NCBI GenBank assembly: GCA_039199225.1
Contig: JBCCSZ010000153.1
Span: 1-17,737 of the forward strand
Reading direction: 5' to 3'
DNA length: 17,737 nt
From: JBCCSZ01 sp039199225
GTDB taxonomy: Bacteria > Bacteroidota > Bacteroidia > Chitinophagales > Saprospiraceae
Shown: positions 14,675 to 17,737 of the stretch, piece by piece
Position numbering within the stretch: position 1 is the first letter of the stretch
How the letters are laid out: each line of letters opens with the position of its first letter
The notes under the pieces: model-generated
Seen by the model: the letters and a program-made list of their open reading frames with translations, nothing else
What the model was told of the DNA's origin: nothing
Database searches by the model: none
Position numbers and translations under genes: made by a program

Positions 14675-17600
14675 TCATCGCAATAAGGTGACATCACCTT
14701 TGTACAATTCTTTCCAACCATCGACAAATTCCACCTCGGCCCAATAGACAAAGACGGCAGGGTTCAACAATTCGCCTCTCAACCGGCCGTCCCAACCGCG
14801 GGTTGGATCGTTGGGCATAAAGTTGAAATCCTCGTAAATCAACTCGCCCCATCTGTCGAATACCTGGAAGGAGTTAATGCTCTTGATGAGATTGTCTCCT
14901 GCAAAAATCATAAAGACATCGTTGACGCCATCGCCATTGGGCGAGAACACGTTGGGTATGTACACATTCCGTTCCTTGCGCACCCGCACCAGGATTTCTG
15001 CTTCGGCCGAACAACCATTTTCGTCAATGATCGTCAAACTGTATCGCGTTTCATCTACGGCCGTGACAAAAGGATCGAGACAGTCAACACAACTCAGGCC
15101 ATCGGTTGGCGCCCAGATGATGGTATCAATTTCCGCATTCGGAATATTGGTGTTGGCAAAAATTTGCTCGGATTGTCCCAGCTCGACGACGATCTCCTGC
15201 TGAACCGAAACAACCTTTAGCGGCACTTCCGGAATGGTGAAAATCTCTTCGTACTCACAGCCGATAGCATCTTGGACCAAGACGGTATAATCGCCTGGAT
15301 CAAGCGCCGGAAATTCGGTGGCGCCAAAGAAATTTTGTCCATTGTCGATCGAATACAAGTAAGGGCCTTCGCCACCTGAGACGGTCAGAATTTCCAGTCC
15401 ACCCAAATCACCAAAGCAAGGCGGAGGCGTTACCGCCACATCGAGGTCTTGTGGTACATTGACATTTTCCTCCACGCTCACTTCATCAGAATCGGTGCAG
15501 CCATTTCTGGTGTTCTCCACTTGGAGTTCATACAAGCCCGCCGCATTGACAGTCGGCTCCAACGTATTCCGTCCGCTGACAACGCCTGGTCCTGACCAAG
15601 CATAGACGAATTCAGCACCTGTTGAAGAGCCAAGCCCGCTGAGTGCGATTTCTGTTGTAATACAATCCAAATCGTCTTCGGCGCTTGCAACGGCATCGGG
15701 GCTTTCACTGTCTTCATCAACCGCAACCAATTCGACGGTCTCACAACCATTGTCTTGATTGATGAGGGTCAACGTATAAGTACCACCTTGATTGATTAAG
15801 GGAGTCAGTGTATTTCCTCCGGAAACAATTCCACCGGGCGGGTTGGAAGTCCAGACTATGGAGGCGTTGTTGGGGCTGTTAGAGCCGCTGGCATCCAAGG
15901 TAGTTTCTGGCAATCGGCAAGTGATGGTGGCGCTGGGTAAGATGTCTATGGACGGGAAGACCCGATCTTCCAAAATCTCTATGCTGTCCACATGTATACA
16001 GCCACTGATACTGTCTAGTACCGTCAGGTAATACAAGCCTGGACTACCGATCTCTGGCGTTGGACCATCTGCACCGGAAAGAATACTGCCAAGGTTGGTT
16101 TCCCAGCTAAAGACCAAATTACCAAAGGGCGTTGAACTACTGGCATCCAATACCTGTGTCGCATTGTTGCAATCCAAAGCACCAACCTGTCCGATGACCG
16201 CCAGCGGAGGATTGTCCAACAAGCTTTCGACAATAACCGTATCGTAATTTTCACAACCATTCAAGGTGTCAGCCACTTGCAAGACATACTGCCCCGCTTC
16301 ACTCACCCGTAAGGTATCGCCCGTCTGACCAACAATCACATTGTCATTGTTGTCAAACCAGGTGTAAACCAAGGTCGGTCCTGATTGCGAACTCGATCCA
16401 TCGATCAATACACTGGGTGAGTAGCAACTGATGGGCTCAATGGGCTGAAGGTTCACAAACGGATAATCCTGCAAGTCTGTGATGATAATTTGATCTGTAT
16501 TCTCACAACCTGTAATCGTATCTACCACGAGCAGCGTAATGGTTCCCGGCTGAGAAATCACAACCTCGGAGGAGGCAACAGAATTCCAGAAGTATTGTAC
16601 GTTTGCCTGCTCATCGGAATACAACAAAATACTACTTACTTGACAATCCAATACATTGTCCGGATCGGCATAAATAAAGGCAGTTGGTATATTGGTACTG
16701 TCTCCAATGACGACTTCATCGATATTGGAAGCACATCCACTCAATGTGTCAATGACTTGCAAGTTGTAGGTGCCAGCCGTACGGACCAAGAAATTGATTT
16801 CTTCAGAGACAATATCTCCATTTCCATCCGTCCAACTGTACACGATGTGCGTGCCACTGCTACTTTGGCTGCCATCGAGCAGCACTTCCTCTATATCACA
16901 AGTGAGATATTGGTCTGGACCGGCAGCAGCTACTGGCTCGTTGGTGTTGGCATCTACGAATAGGCTATCCATGGCCATACAACCATCTGCATAGGTCGCA
17001 TTTAGAAAATACCAACCAGAATCCGACACCATCGTTGTCAAATTGTCATCGGTAAAACCATTTGGACCAGTCCATGAATAATTTCCTGCTTCTGTAGATG
17101 CAGCACTCAAGGTGACCATCTGCTCTTTGCAAGAAACGGTTGCAGAAGGGGTAATGATTGTCAACACTTGCGGACAAGCAGAGCAAGTCATCGGCGGATC
17201 AACCACAATACTTGTCTGGCAAGTAGTCGTCGTCAAATCTTGCAAATCAAAATTCAAGGTTCCGCCCGAAATTGGATAAGGCCCAAATGTAATGACCTGT
17301 CCGTAATCTCCCGTCAAGCCACCTGCAACAGACTGCCAACCGCTACCGGTGTTTTGCCCATTGACCAACAAGTCAAAAGTAAAAGTATCATCGGAAGAAT
17401 CATCCCCCGTCCCGTTGTCGTCGCAAATAATATTGGTAACAGTTGCACTGATGGTACAATCTTCCTCACAAGGATCGAGTGGTCCGATGTCTTGCTGGGC
17501 GGTACAACCTTTGTCAGCATCTTCGATGCGAATTTCGACAGTCCTACCATCCGCTGGCAAAGTGATGCTGGTGCCACTGGCATAGTCAAAAACACCCTGG

Positions 17601-17737
17601 GAATTACCATCCGCAAACAGCTCAAAGCTGGCCGAAGCCCCTCCATTGACAACCGAAGCATTCACTGTCACGGTATAGAAATCATCCGAAGGATCGGTCA
17701 GTGTTCCATTGTCATTGCAAACAAAATCAAGTAGATC
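14675..17737 (-). CDS. Large adhesin-like protein, partial, with Ig-like repeats and type B T9SS domain
   Basis: The reading frame is open to the right edge of the window, so the N-terminus is missing; 1020 residues are visible (GTG at 17671 is internal, not the start). Numbering from the first visible residue: two related segments of roughly 90 residues, each opening with a CxDNGT motif (FVCNDNGTLTDPSDDF at about 6 and IICDDNGTGDDSSDDTF at about 103); seven Ig/PKD-like repeats at about 201-769; an SprB-like repeat at about 772-838 (GGEGPYLYSIDNG, DPGDYTVLVQDAIGC); a further Ig-like unit with CVDC; and a gliding-motility-associated C-terminal domain (CHU_C, type B T9SS signal) over the last 100 residues (VYIPNVFSPNGDGVNDVF, FQVFDRWGELIYE, GDVTLLR). 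It should be secreted by the type IX system and attached to or released from the surface. Adhesion is the usual inferred role for such repeat proteins. Confidence 0.9.
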   Translation of the reverse strand, partial: DLLDFVCNDNGTLTDPSDDFYTVTVNASVVNGGASASFELFADGNSQGVFDYASGTSITLPADGRTVEIRIEDADKGCTAQQDIGPLDPCEEDCTISATVTNIICDDNGTGDDSSDDTFTFDLLVNGQNTGSGWQSVAGGLTGDYGQVITFGPYPISGGTLNFDLQDLTTTTCQTSIVVDPPMTCSACPQVLTIITPSATVSCKEQMVTLSAASTEAGNYSWTGPNGFTDDNLTTMVSDSGWYFLNATYADGCMAMDSLFVDANTNEPVAAAGPDQYLTCDIEEVLLDGSQSSSGTHIVYSWTDGNGDIVSEEINFLVRTAGTYNLQVIDTLSGCASNIDEVVIGDSTNIPTAFIYADPDNVLDCQVSSILLYSDEQANVQYFWNSVASSEVVISQPGTITLLVVDTITGCENTDQIIITDLQDYPFVNLQPIEPISCYSPSVLIDGSSSQSGPTLVYTWFDNNDNVIVGQTGDTLRVSEAGQYVLQVADTLNGCENYDTVIVESLLDNPPLAVIGQVGALDCNNATQVLDASSSTPFGNLVFSWETNLGSILSGADGPTPEIGSPGLYYLTVLDSISGCIHVDSIEILEDRVFPSIDILPSATITCRLPETTLDASGSNSPNNASIVWTSNPPGGIVSGGNTLTPLINQGGTYTLTLINQDNGCETVELVAVDEDSESPDAVASAEDDLDCITTEIALSGLGSSTGAEFVYAWSGPGVVSGRNTLEPTVNAAGLYELQVENTRNGCTDSDEVSVEENVNVPQDLDVAVTPPPCFGDLGGLEILTVSGGEGPYLYSIDNGQNFFGATEFPALDPGDYTVLVQDAIGCEYEEIFTIPEVPLKVVSVQQEIVVELGQSEQIFANTNIPNAEIDTIIWAPTDGLSCVDCLDPFVTAVDETRYSLTIIDENGCSAEAEILVRVRKERNVYIPNVFSPNGDGVNDVFMIFAGDNLIKSINSFQVFDRWGELIYEDFNFMPNDPTRGWDGRLRGELLNPAVFVYWAEVEFVDGWKELYKGDVTLLR
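15431..17137 (-). repeat. Seven tandem Cys-paired Ig/PKD-like repeats within the adhesin-like gene
   Basis: Seven protein repeats of about 81 residues, each with an opening Cys (SCKEQ, TCDIEE, DCQVSS, SCYSPS, DCNNAT, TCRLPE, DCITTE), a central Trp strand (YSWTG, YSWTD, YFWNS, YTWFD, FSWET, IVWTS, YAWSG), a Gly-Tyr/Leu strand (AGTYNLQVIDTLSGC type) and a second Cys about 60 residues after the first. The even Cys pairing suggests one disulfide per repeat. The repeats are well diverged, so the array is not a recent DNA duplication. Confidence 0.8.

Noticed and set aside
17168..17734. Plus-strand open frame of 188 codons at the right edge
   Set aside because: It is antisense to the Ig-like repeat gene, whose frame is supported by repeats and a clear C-terminal domain. 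Long antisense frames are common opposite such repeat genes.

Overview
The window reads as a chromosomal segment of a Bacteroidota bacterium, most likely of the Saprospiraceae/Lewinella type. This is inferred from gene content: a type A (Por_Secre_tail) and a type B (gliding-motility-associated, CHU_C) type IX secretion sorting domain, SprB-like repeats, a beta-propeller/Y_Y_Y sensor kinase paired with a LytTR regulator, an ECF sigma factor with a membrane TPR partner, and a TPR-CHAT protein. Translation starts have A/T-rich leaders rather than clear Shine-Dalgarno sites, which also fits. No tRNA, rRNA, CRISPR array, insertion sequence or phage gene is visible.

Layout. 1-728: AT-rich leader and a small helical Bacteroidota protein (+), ending 16 bp from a convergent neighbour. 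729-2321 (-): secreted SprB/propeller protein with a type A T9SS signal. 2553-6262 (-): a two-component operon, a 981-aa periplasmic-propeller histidine kinase followed 8 bp later by its LytTR response regulator. The regulator carries an in-frame TAG at codon 33 and is otherwise full length. 6263-6472: divergent intergenic region with a 14-bp perfect palindrome. 6473-7818 (+): ECF sigma factor and a membrane TPR protein, overlapping by ATGA. 7838-10987 (-): a 1049-aa TPR-CHAT protease-like protein, tail to tail with the sigma operon. 11091-14256 (-): three genes of unknown function, two of which (477 and 333 aa) are diverged tandem paralogues of a family I do not recognise. 14675-17737 (-): the C-terminal part of a large adhesin-like protein with seven Cys-paired Ig/PKD-like repeats, an SprB-like repeat and a type B T9SS domain. 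It runs off the right edge of the window.

How the parts may work together. The two-component pair and the sigma/TPR pair are two sensory circuits that transcribe away from a shared 210-bp region. The CHAT protein is predicted to be anchored in the inner membrane with its TPR and CHAT domains in the periplasm, so it could be an effector of the sigma/TPR circuit; this is inferred from adjacency only. The secreted proteins at both ends would leave through the type IX system. The least explained and most interesting stretch is the paralogue cluster at 11091-14256; the clearest anomaly is the nonsense codon in the response regulator.
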